Below, piece after piece: positions 1 to 6,658 of a stretch of DNA of 9,961 bases. Source of the stretch: an uncultured Pseudomonadales bacterium (GTDB lineage Bacteria; Pseudomonadota; Gammaproteobacteria; Pseudomonadales; Porticoccaceae); assembly GCA_905478725.1 (NCBI GenBank), contig CAJQJT010000025.1, positions 1 through 9,961 on the forward strand, in the 5' to 3' direction. The notes under the pieces are model-generated. The model was not told where the DNA came from. It ran no database searches and saw only the letters and a program-made list of their open reading frames with translations. Positions within the stretch are counted from its first letter, which is position 1; every line of letters begins with the position of its first letter. The translations under genes were made by a program, and so were the position numbers.

Positions 1-250
1 TTTAACCCAGTAGGCTCTCTTGATGGCATGGGCTAATAGGGCTCTAGACCAGTGTTTTCAGGGCTTTTTGGATTCAGTTTTGGGTGCTTTGGAGGCATAA
101 AAAAAACCATGCCTGAGGCCAATTTTAAATTGATGGTGCGTCAAATAATTCGCTCCTATTATGCCGCCCATAAGTGACCAGATTAGCTCTGCTCAGGCCC
201 GAGTGTGGCACCAACTAGCCACCCTCATTGCCCTCAGCACACACAGGATC
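1..250. other. Non-coding left edge, no gene recognised
   Basis: No open frame here has a ribosome site or family resemblance. Visible small structures are a run of eight A at 99-106 enclosed by a 6-bp inverted repeat (AGGCAT at 93-98, ATGCCT at 109-114) and a perfect AT-rich palindrome CAATTT-T-AAATTG at 120-132. Neither has the GC-rich stem followed by a T-run expected of an intrinsic terminator, so no function is assigned. The stretch leads directly into the long hairpin at 251-418. Confidence 0.5.
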
Positions 251-418
251 TTGCAGCGAAGCCGTGGAGATCCTCTGCGATCAATCAGGGCCCGCTTATG
301 GGTTTGTTATTTTCAGATTGAGAGAGCGCCCTGTTTGAGCGTCAGCGAGTTGCGCGAACGCTGGAAATGACAAACTCATGGGACCGATCGCAGAGGGTCT
401 CCATGGCTTTGGCCGCAG
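251..418 (+). repeat. Long imperfect inverted repeat / hairpin element
   Basis: The arm 251-316 pairs with 361-418 and leaves a loop of about 44 nt (317-360). I traced the pairing base by base. Positions 261-282 pair with 386-407 without a gap, and 285-286 with 382-383. After a left-side bulge of about 9 nt, 296-316 pairs with 361-381. Weaker pairing continues outward to 251/418. Within the core 261-316/361-407 most departures from Watson-Crick are G-U pairs when read as + strand RNA (264, 271, 296, 297, 301, 308, 313); A-C mismatches occur at 283 and 284. The structure may be a MITE-like or REP-like intergenic element or a structured leader or small RNA. No mobile-element ends or target duplication are evident. 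A 69-codon frame at 161-370 crosses the left arm and is judged spurious. Confidence 0.7.
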
Positions 419-451
419 TCAACAAAGAGATCCCTCGTCGCTTCGCTCTGT

Positions 452-566
452 CGGGATGACAGATTAAGGTGGGTCGGGATGACAGATTAGGGTGGGTCGA
501 GATGACAGGTTAGGGTTGGACGGGATGACAGGTTAGGGCGGAGTGGGATGACAGAGTAGAGCGTTT
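452..566. repeat. Five tandem 23-bp units upstream of dddD
   Basis: Units begin at 452, 475, 498, 521 and 544. Each carries the core GRGATGACAG followed by a variable G-rich half. Units 1 and 2 differ at one base, and divergence grows towards unit 5, consistent with stepwise duplication and decay. A small stem CTGTC-GGGAT-GACAG (448-462) overlaps the first unit. The units follow each other directly without unique spacers, so this is not a CRISPR array. The array ends about 63 bp before the dddD start codon and could hold regulator sites, but it may equally be part of a dispersed intergenic repeat continuing from the hairpin at 251-418. Confidence 0.85.
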
Positions 567-629
567 AGAAATAACAGAATGCCAGTAGTTCAACAAAACA
601 ATAAAAACGATTTTTAAAGGTAGCAAGCC

Positions 630-3260
630 ATGCAAAAACAACCTCAGCTTCCACTCGTCGGCGTTCGCGTTATCGACTTCGGTCAGCAAATCGCTGGACC
701 TGCTGTCGCCATGGTATTGGCCGATCTGGGTGCCACAGTCATCCATATAGATCCACCTCAGGGACCCCAGTGGAAGCATGCGGCCAACGCCATTTTAAAT
801 CGCAACAAAAGCTGCCTGCGTCTGGACTTAAAAACCGACCAGGGCCTCTCACAAGCACTCAGCCTTATCGACCAAGCGGATATAGTGATTGAATCCTTCC
901 GCCCCGGTGTTATGGAAAAGCTCGGCGTCGACTTCCAGCAGCTGCGCGACCAGCGCCCAGAACTGATTACCCTCTCCATGCCTGGCTTCGCCAGCAACGA
1001 TCAGCTGCGCCGTGACTGGAAAGCCACCGAAGCAGTAGTAGCTGCCACTGCCGGTGCCTTCACCGACATGGGCTTTAACCGGGTATTAATGGGCCTTAAT
1101 CCCTGCTTCTCACCACTGCCACTGGGGTCCTCTTACGCTACCTGTCTAGGTGCTAGTGCCTTAGCCCTAGCATTGTTTGGCCGCGAAAAAACCGGCAGCG
1201 GCGACAGCATTGAAGTACCTGTTGTGGCAGCCATGATGGAAGGACTCTCCTACAACTCCTATGTTGTGGACGCACTGCCTGAGCGCTATAAAACTATGCG
1301 CGAACTGGAAATCGAACGCCGTACCGAGGCCAATATTCCCTTTGATCTCAGCTATGAAGATCTTCAGGAATACCTAGATCCCTTCTACCGTAGCTACGAC
1401 TGCGCTGACGGCCGCAAATTCTACTGTGTCTGCCCATCTCATCGCACCCATGCTCGTCGCTGTCTCGAAGTGCTGGGTCTCTATGAAGAGCTAGTGGCCG
1501 AAGGGCTGCCGGATACTTCAGATCTGCACGCGCCTGTGAGTGAGTGGGACGGAGAGACTTCTATCGGAGTCTATCCACTGCCGAAAAAGTGGGCGGATAT
1601 TATCGCCGAGAAAATGAAATTGGTATTTCTTACCAAGAGTTCAGATGAGTGGGGCGTTATTTTTGGTGAAGGCAAAATTCCCGGCGCACCCCATCGCACG
1701 ACCAACGAATGGGTCAATAGCGATCACTGCCGCGATGCCGGTCTGATTGTTGAGGTCAATGATCCAGAGTATGGCCTGATGAAGCAGCCTGGCCCCATAG
1801 CCTGGTTGGAAGATTCCGCCCACCTCATGCTGTCACCAGCAGCGCGCAAGATGGTCAGTTTTGATGAGGCCCTGGAACAATTAAAACTGGTTGCGGCAGC
1901 AGAGACCATTACTCGACCTAAGATTGCCAAGGGCGATGCGCAAACCAACCTGATGGACAAAACCGGTTGGCTGGATGGCGTGCGTATTTTGGATCTCACC
2001 AATGTGATTGCCGGGCCGCATTCTTCAGCCTTTTTGGCGCGCTTTGGTGCCGAGGTGATCAAGCTGCAGTCAGTGGTACCCACTTATGATCCACTGATTG
2101 GAACATTGTTTGGCTTTCAGTCGGATATGGGTAAGAAGAGTGGCCTGATTGATATCAACCAGCCACAGGGTCGAGAAGCCTTTGAGCGTTTGGTGCGCAG
2201 TGTCGATATGGTGGTGATCAATGCCCCTGAACGACAGATGATCGGCCTGGGTCTAGATCACGACAGCCTACAAAAAATAAACCCCGGTGTGCTGTTCTGC
2301 CGCCTCGATTGTTTTGGTGGCCCGGTTGCTGGTTCGAAAACCAACTACATCGGTTACGATGATATTATTCAGGCCAACAGCGGCATTATGTCCCGCTTTG
2401 GCGGCGTTGAGACTCCAGAGGAACACGCTCATTTGGGTACTCTAGATGTTAACTGCGGATTTGCCGGTGGTGTGGGTATGGCTATGGCGCTCTACCACAA
2501 CCTGAAAACCGGTGTCGCTTGTCGCGCACGGACTTCCCTGTCAGCTGTGACCAATCTGGCCCAGCTGCCATTCTGTTTTGATTACGCCGGACTTGAGCCT
2601 TTTAACGAGCCCTCGGGTCGCGCGGCCATGGGCACCCATGCACTGTCCCACTTTTACAAAACCTGGGATGACTGGATCTTTATCGATTCCAGTGAAGCGG
2701 ATCTTGAGCGTCTGGAAACCACCGTACCCGGTCTTCAGGGCATCACCCTAACCGGCGATATCCAAACCTTTTTGACCGTGGCCTTTCAACAGGCCTCCTC
2801 CGAGGAATGGGTTAAACGTTTTGTCGCAGCGGATATTGCTGCGGCCCAGCCCCAGTCAATTGAGACTTTGCGCGCCCAGTACAGCCGTGAGGCGGATGGT
2901 TTTGTCGGCACGGACCTGGGCAGCTTTGCCTTTTCCGTGCACGCAAATCACCCCAGCGGACATCGTCTGACCCAGATAGATCACTATGCTATTCGTCCGG
3001 CTAACAGTCTGATTCGGTCTATTTCTCCAGCCGAGCGCCATGGTCAGTCGACCCGTGAAATTCTGGCGGCTGTAGATTATTCCGAGATTGAAATTGACCT
3101 GATGATTGCCAATAAAGTGGCTGCCTTAGGTTGGACTGATGAGCATCTGCCCTCAGACCATGGCAACCAGTCCTTTGCCATTGCCACCGCGCAAATATCA
3201 CAGGGCCAAACAACGGATCTGCTCACCGATATGGACGACGATCCGGGATTGATTGTTTAG
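630..3260 (+). CDS. dddD: DddD-type DMSP CoA-transferase/lyase (tandem CaiB domains)
   Basis: This is a class III (CaiB/BaiF family) CoA-transferase made of two domains, residues about 8-400 and about 447-830. Each opens with the family motif (GVRVIDF..QIAGP at 11 onward; GVRILDL..VIAGP at 450 onward). Characterised DddD enzymes transfer CoA to dimethylsulfoniopropionate and release dimethyl sulfide, leaving 3-hydroxypropionyl-CoA; they act in the cytoplasm. The CoA-carrying Asp of the family is visible only in the second domain, D606 in LGTLDVNCG; the matching place in the first domain is Y169 (LGSSYATCLG). This asymmetry is what is reported for DddD, whose catalytic Asp is near residue 602 as I recall. 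The length of 876 is somewhat above the roughly 830-840 I recall. The first ATG has AAAGG at 616-620 and sits just before the fold begins. The neighbouring LysR gene fits known ddd clusters. A related betaine or carnitine CoA-transferase remains possible. Confidence 0.83.
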   Translation: MQKQPQLPLVGVRVIDFGQQIAGPAVAMVLADLGATVIHIDPPQGPQWKHAANAILNRNKSCLRLDLKTDQGLSQALSLIDQADIVIESFRPGVMEKLGVDFQQLRDQRPELITLSMPGFASNDQLRRDWKATEAVVAATAGAFTDMGFNRVLMGLNPCFSPLPLGSSYATCLGASALALALFGREKTGSGDSIEVPVVAAMMEGLSYNSYVVDALPERYKTMRELEIERRTEANIPFDLSYEDLQEYLDPFYRSYDCADGRKFYCVCPSHRTHARRCLEVLGLYEELVAEGLPDTSDLHAPVSEWDGETSIGVYPLPKKWADIIAEKMKLVFLTKSSDEWGVIFGEGKIPGAPHRTTNEWVNSDHCRDAGLIVEVNDPEYGLMKQPGPIAWLEDSAHLMLSPAARKMVSFDEALEQLKLVAAAETITRPKIAKGDAQTNLMDKTGWLDGVRILDLTNVIAGPHSSAFLARFGAEVIKLQSVVPTYDPLIGTLFGFQSDMGKKSGLIDINQPQGREAFERLVRSVDMVVINAPERQMIGLGLDHDSLQKINPGVLFCRLDCFGGPVAGSKTNYIGYDDIIQANSGIMSRFGGVETPEEHAHLGTLDVNCGFAGGVGMAMALYHNLKTGVACRARTSLSAVTNLAQLPFCFDYAGLEPFNEPSGRAAMGTHALSHFYKTWDDWIFIDSSEADLERLETTVPGLQGITLTGDIQTFLTVAFQQASSEEWVKRFVAADIAAAQPQSIETLRAQYSREADGFVGTDLGSFAFSVHANHPSGHRLTQIDHYAIRPANSLIRSISPAERHGQSTREILAAVDYSEIEIDLMIANKVAALGWTDEHLPSDHGNQSFAIATAQISQGQTTDLLTDMDDDPGLIV

Positions 3261-4234
3261 ATCGCGGGCATTTTCTCTAAGGCATAGGCCTGCTGCTTGA
3301 GCCAGGGAGCAATTTTTTCAAGTTGCGGAACAATCTCATTACTGTAAAGACTGCGGCAGATTTCAGCGGTGAGTTGCGGCAGTTTGCCCAGCTCATCGGG
3401 ACGCGAGAGCAAGGTCAGATAGCGGGCGTGATTGCCATTAGCCAGCGGTATCACGTCAACCTCATTGAGCAGTTCTGGATAACGCACTATGCAGAGTCCG
3501 GTGACAATCGCCCAGCCGTGACCGGACTGCACAAAACGCAGTAAGGTCTGAGTGCTGTCCAATTCATAGTTAGCCATCAGTTTGATATTCATGCGCCGGG
3601 CAATCAGGTCGGTGAGTGCGCCTAGACGCGACTGGCGGTTGTATTGAATAAACGGCAGGTTCTCTGACAACCACTGAATATCAAGTCCACTGTGCTGTGA
3701 ATATTTTTTCGGTACCAATATCACAAAGGGATCTCGCAGCACCGGGTAGCGCTGCAGTTGCGGATGTTCGTCCAGTGAATCTCCAGTAATCAATAAATCC
3801 AGGTCGCGATTGAGCAGGGCCTGGGTGAGCGGCGACACCAGTCCGGTGCGCAGCGCCAGTTTTGAGGTGAAGGGCTTGAGCCGTTCCATCAATTGCACAC
3901 CGGCTACATCGCAGAAGGAGTCAACCATACCTATATTGAGCGGAATCAAACCGCCTTTGGAGGCCATGCGCACATCCGAGAGCATGCGCTGAGTGTCTTC
4001 GATAACCTGGTGAGCATAGTCTTTTAACACTTGGCCGCTGGGGGTCAGCTTGATCGGTCGTGATCTGGTGATCACTAACTGAGTGTCGGTTTGAATTTCC
4101 AACTGCTTAATCGTCTGTGAGACAGCGGACTGGGTGATACCCAACTGTTCGCCGGCTTGGGTCAGTGTTTCAGAGGTGGAGACTGCGGCGAAGATTTTTA
4201 ATGCGCTGATTTCGATATTTTTATTATTTTTCAT
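3257..4234 (-). CDS. LysR-type transcriptional regulator
   Basis: A 325-residue LysR-family regulator of normal length. The winged helix-turn-helix lies at about residues 9-68, with the recognition segment LTQAGEQLGITQSAVSQTIKQLE at 24-46 (key positions A27, G32, S36, S39, Q44, L45). A substrate-binding-protein-like effector domain follows at about 95-300. Such proteins usually bind as tetramers near the target promoter and respond to a pathway metabolite. The gene converges on dddD and its stop codon overlaps the dddD stop. In Marinomonas a LysR regulator (DddR) accompanies dddD, so control of dddD is a reasonable inference, but no shared operator was identified. The start fits the family, whose HTH normally begins within 10 residues of Met1. 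No clear Shine-Dalgarno sequence is seen upstream (ATACTAGCGCG), so translation may be weak or the leader short. Confidence 0.9.
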   Translation of the reverse strand: MKNNKNIEISALKIFAAVSTSETLTQAGEQLGITQSAVSQTIKQLEIQTDTQLVITRSRPIKLTPSGQVLKDYAHQVIEDTQRMLSDVRMASKGGLIPLNIGMVDSFCDVAGVQLMERLKPFTSKLALRTGLVSPLTQALLNRDLDLLITGDSLDEHPQLQRYPVLRDPFVILVPKKYSQHSGLDIQWLSENLPFIQYNRQSRLGALTDLIARRMNIKLMANYELDSTQTLLRFVQSGHGWAIVTGLCIVRYPELLNEVDVIPLANGNHARYLTLLSRPDELGKLPQLTAEICRSLYSNEIVPQLEKIAPWLKQQAYALEKMPAI

Positions 4235-4361
4235 CGCGCTAGTATCTTATGCAGGCAAGTGGTTTGCAATCGATGGTATGTGAAATGTCGCTGTTGGGAC
4301 TGACAACGGCTGCAGACAAAAGCATTGCCGGAAAAAGATTACCAACAAAAACGTTGCTCAT

Positions 4362-4401
4362 AAAAAAAGAGCCACACCACTAACTAAAGCGGCGCAGCTC
4401 T
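4362..4401 (-). terminator. Intrinsic terminator, minus strand only
   Basis: Read on the minus strand, arm AGAGCTGCGCCGCT (4401-4388) pairs with AGTGGTGTGGCTCT (4381-4368) over 14 bp. The loop is 6 nt (4387-4382) and six T follow (4367-4362). Four of the 14 pairs are G-U, so in the plus-strand transcript they would be A-C mismatches and the stem would fail; the terminator is directional. It lies 50 bp beyond the reductase stop codon and protects the LysR gene from read-through. Confidence 0.85.
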
Positions 4402-4450
4402 CTATTTTACGTTTTGCTACTAGCTCCTTGTTCTAGAGCTTTTTACTAAT

Positions 4451-5587
4451 CTACTTATGTGGGCAGACCAAGAACTTCTCACCTGTAGCTTGCTTAACGT
4501 ACTCTTTAATAATCTCTGGCTGCAGCATCTCCTCGAAGGAGATCTCCTGGCTGTATTGGCTAGCGAAGGTAGTGGTGATTTCCTTAGCCACTCGCGCGCG
4601 CATCTGGCCAAATCGTTCCATGCCGATGCGGCCAATCATAGGGGTTAACAACCAGCCTCCAAGACCCCACTGCATACCAAATGATCTGTTCAAAATGGTT
4701 GGCGATTGATCCAGGCCACCATAGATATAAACCTGCTTGTGAATATCTGAACCATAGCGGCTGTATTCTTTAGCCGTTTTGTTAGCTGCAATTTCCATGG
4801 CCGCGAGTATCTGCCCTGGAAGCTTACCGCCGTTACCACCGCCTGTTGCATCAAATGCCAAGGTAGCACCAGTCGCGATTAAGGCAGCAACCAAGTCCTC
4901 CATAAAGCTCTCATCGCTGGTGTTGCAGACATGCTCTGCACCCAGGCTTTTAAGCACGTCGACCTGCTCTGCTTTACGGACGATATTGACCAGGGGAATG
5001 CCATCGTCCTTACAGATCTTAACCAACATTTGGCCGAGATTTGAGGCGGCAGCAGTGTTGACTAATGCTGTGTGGTTTTCCATTTTCATGGTTTCAACAA
5101 AGGCCAGGGCGGTTAAAGGGTTAACAAATGACGAGGCCGCTTCAGCAGGAGTGGTGCCGTCATCCATTACCAGGCAGCTAGAGGCTGGTACACAGCGATA
5201 CTGGGCATACATGGCTCCACCGGCGACACCTACGGTCTTACCGATAAGCTGTTTTGCATTGGCACCCGCATCGACGATCACACCAGAGCCTTCATTACCG
5301 GCCTGCATGGCTTGATCTAATCTTGGGGTCATGGCTTTCATTAGCGCTGGGCGCACTTTCATTGAGGCTACAGTTGCATCACCGGAACCGGATACAGTGA
5401 GACTGTCCAAATCCGCGGCAAAGGTTGTCAGAAGAGCGAGATCCGATGGGTTAATGGGCGATGCTTCTACCTTGATCAATACTTCATTTTCTTTGGGTAT
5501 GGGCATAGCGACGTTAACAATAGAGATGGTTATATCGCCATCGCTGGTAACTGTTGATCTGATTTCTTTGGAAGTCTGTTCGGACAT
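4451..5587 (-). CDS. Zinc-independent MDR-family oxidoreductase (quinone/enoyl reductase-like)
   Basis: A 378-residue member of the medium-chain dehydrogenase/reductase superfamily. The N-terminal GroES-like part shows SPINPSDL (43-50), where zinc alcohol dehydrogenases have the catalytic Cys, and GNEGSGVIVDAG (97-108). NPLTAL at 156-161 precedes the Rossmann fold, whose dinucleotide loop reads NTAAASNLGQ (177-186), with KSLGAEHV at 213-220. No catalytic or structural zinc cysteine set is seen, so it groups with quinone oxidoreductases, acryloyl-CoA reductases (AcuI) and enoyl thioester reductases that use NAD(P)H. It is longer than the usual 320-340 residues, with an extra segment at about 58-95. 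The start has AGGGGA (5601-5596) 8 nt upstream. It is monocistronic, with its own terminator and an upstream region holding a palindrome and tandem repeats. Reduction of an enoyl product in DMSP breakdown is conceivable but unproven. Confidence 0.8.
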   Translation of the reverse strand: MSEQTSKEIRSTVTSDGDITISIVNVAMPIPKENEVLIKVEASPINPSDLALLTTFAADLDSLTVSGSGDATVASMKVRPALMKAMTPRLDQAMQAGNEGSGVIVDAGANAKQLIGKTVGVAGGAMYAQYRCVPASSCLVMDDGTTPAEAASSFVNPLTALAFVETMKMENHTALVNTAAASNLGQMLVKICKDDGIPLVNIVRKAEQVDVLKSLGAEHVCNTSDESFMEDLVAALIATGATLAFDATGGGNGGKLPGQILAAMEIAANKTAKEYSRYGSDIHKQVYIYGGLDQSPTILNRSFGMQWGLGGWLLTPMIGRIGMERFGQMRARVAKEITTTFASQYSQEISFEEMLQPEIIKEYVKQATGEKFLVCPHK

Positions 5588-5603
5588 GCTTGGTTTCCCC
5601 TGC

Positions 5604-5642
5604 TTTTAATTGAAGGTTCTAATTGAAGGTTCTAATTGAAGA
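5604..5642. repeat. Three tandem 13-bp units in the reductase leader
   Basis: Units at 5604-5616, 5617-5629 and 5630-5642 follow TTCTAATTGAAGG; the first has TTTT at its start and the last ends in A. Each contains a near-palindromic TTC-N5-GAA core (the first unit is TTT). The block lies between the probable promoter of the reductase gene and its ribosome site, so it would be transcribed in the 5' leader. Confidence 0.9.
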
Positions 5643-5670
5643 TTTATTTTTGGTAGCTGATTTATTTATT

Positions 5671-5700
5671 ATTATGACAGTTAGACTGTCATGACCTTAA
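5671..5700 (-). promoter_or_regulatory. Candidate reductase promoter with operator in the spacer
   Basis: On the minus strand CATAAT (5676-5671) matches the -10 consensus at five of six positions. TTAAGG (5700-5695) is a poor -35 match 18 nt away. The perfect palindrome at 5674-5692 fills the spacer and touches the -10, the usual place for a repressor site or for a MerR-type twisted-spacer site. The promoter call is an inference; the palindrome itself is certain. Confidence 0.4.
5674..5692. promoter_or_regulatory. Perfect 19-bp palindrome, probable operator
   Basis: ATGACAGT-TAG-ACTGTCAT: two 8-bp arms with complete symmetry around a 3-bp centre. Size and symmetry are typical of a dimeric TetR-, GntR- or MerR-type regulator site. 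It lies 87 bp upstream of the reductase start codon. The right arm also runs into the overlapping 8-bp palindrome GTCATGAC (5688-5695). Confidence 0.75.
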
Positions 5701-5717
5701 CCTAACCATATAAACAT

Positions 5718-5740
5718 ACTGTTATGAAAAAGCATACAGT
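5718..5740. promoter_or_regulatory. Second, imperfect inverted repeat with the same half-site
   Basis: ACTGTTATG at 5718-5726 faces CATACAGT at 5733-5740; pairing needs one bulged T. The left arm differs from ACTGTCATG (5685-5693) by one base and lies 33 bp away, close to three helical turns. This gives four ACTGT/ACAGT half-sites within 67 bp and suggests a second, weaker site for the same regulator. Confidence 0.5.
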
Positions 5741-5781
5741 GGCGAAGTGCATAGGCTCTATTAGGTGATTTTTAAAAAAAT

Positions 5782-5820
5782 AGATGGGCTTAAAAGATGA
5801 GCTTAAAAGATGGGCTTAAT
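5782..5820. repeat. Three tandem 13-bp units, AGATGGGCTTAAA type
   Basis: Units at 5782-5794, 5795-5807 and 5808-5820 differ from AGATGGGCTTAAA by one base at most. A decayed copy, AGAAGGGCTTTTT, lies at 5855-5867. The block sits between the putative operator region of the reductase gene and the end of soxG, and no reading frame uses it. Confidence 0.9.
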
Positions 5821-5870
5821 AGCAACGCACTGAGATTGGTCTTTGGTAAATCCGAGAAGGGCTTTTTGCT

Positions 5871-5948
5871 AGCACCTTTGAACAGCACCTTTGAACAGCA
5901 CCTTTTATCAGAGCTGCTTATCAGAGCCGCTTATCAGAGCCGCTTATC
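5871..5948. repeat. Six tandem 13-bp units just beyond the soxG stop
   Basis: Units start at 5871, 5884, 5897, 5910, 5923 and 5936. The first two are AGCACCTTTGAAC and the last two AGAGCCGCTTATC. The third (AGCACCTTTTATC) begins like the first type and ends like the second, and the fourth differs from the last type at one base. The array starts 6 bp past the soxG stop on the minus strand. No intrinsic terminator is evident here, so the array would be transcribed at the 3' end of the sox message. Confidence 0.92.
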
Positions 5949-5954
5949 ATTACT

Positions 5955-6656
5955 CTAATCCCTCAGGGCCTGCATACCAATGGCGGTGCCGTTAAATTCG
6001 GCCATCGCATCAAGCAGACTATCCCATAAGAACTCAACCGAACTGCTGTCGCTAAAAATAGAGTAGCAGAGTCTCTCGCCTTGGTCATGGCGCACAATCA
6101 CGCCATTAATTTTCGCGATCGAGGTTTGAGCAATGTCACCATTGGCAAATTTGTGCGGGCGCAGATCTACACCACAGACTTTTGCCAGGGTTGCAGGTGC
6201 CTGACTGCCGCAGAGGATTAGCCAACTGTGGCTATCGCTGCGGGGCAAGCTGTAGACAGACTTGGCTAGGGAGGCTTCAGTGACTCGGGCAGTTGCATCG
6301 GCAATGTACTGAGACAGGCTATCCAAGCTGCTGGCCAACAACAGTTCATGCTGTGACAGACGTGCCACCAGAGTTCCGTCAGCTTGCACCAGTGCACGAT
6401 TGGGCTCTGCTGGTAGCTCTATTCCTAGGCTCAGGGCCCAATCTGGCGTACCCGCACCCTTAAAACCGATGCGTGGCAGAGTGGAGAGATCGGCGAGGCC
6501 AAGCTGCTGCGACTGAATCTTTTCGTGGCCCATACTGTCGTAGTGGGAGACCACAACGCTGTCTCCCAGGGTGACAAAGTCGGCGCCCATTTCTGTGTGA
6601 CGGCGATACAGTTGGCTGCGGCGCAGGGCGCTGGTGGGAAGAGTAAAGGGATTCAT
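5955..6656 (-). CDS. soxG: Sarcosine oxidase gamma subunit
   Basis: A 233-residue protein, the usual size for the gamma subunit of heterotetrameric sarcosine oxidase, placed last in a soxBDAG operon. In the known complex gamma is a small GcvT-fold-related subunit that packs against the catalytic beta subunit; it has no redox cofactor of its own. Recognisable segments are the N-terminal SALRRSQLYRRH region and the late GDIAQTSIAKINGVIVR stretch (H-D-Q-G follows), with LPRSDSHSWLILCG in the middle. The start codon lies 2 nt after the soxA stop, and AGGAG (6669-6665, inside the soxA end) sits 8 nt before the ATG, which indicates translational coupling. Cytoplasmic; no signal peptide or membrane segment is seen. 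Assignment rests on both sequence character and operon position. Confidence 0.88.
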   Translation of the reverse strand: MNPFTLPTSALRRSQLYRRHTEMGADFVTLGDSVVVSHYDSMGHEKIQSQQLGLADLSTLPRIGFKGAGTPDWALSLGIELPAEPNRALVQADGTLVARLSQHELLLASSLDSLSQYIADATARVTEASLAKSVYSLPRSDSHSWLILCGSQAPATLAKVCGVDLRPHKFANGDIAQTSIAKINGVIVRHDQGERLCYSIFSDSSSVEFLWDSLLDAMAEFNGTAIGMQALRD

Positions 6657-6658
6657 TA

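Noticed and set aside
93..114. Possible terminator at the left edge
   Set aside because: The stem is only 6 bp and the A/T run lies in the loop instead of after the stem.
161..370. 69-codon plus-strand frame
   Set aside because: It runs through the hairpin arm, has no ribosome site and resembles no protein family; best explained by chance.
452..566. Possible CRISPR array
   Set aside because: The units abut each other with no unique spacers, and no cas genes are present; they are simple tandem repeats. The same applies to the 13-bp blocks at 5604-5948.
630..3260. Artificial fusion of two separate CoA-transferase genes
   Set aside because: Tandem CaiB domains in a single chain are the normal form of DddD, and the linker region shows no internal stop, frameshift or ribosome site.
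4779..5315. 178-codon plus-strand frame opposite the reductase gene
   Set aside because: Antisense shadow of a well-supported MDR gene with low-complexity Ala/Ser-rich translation.
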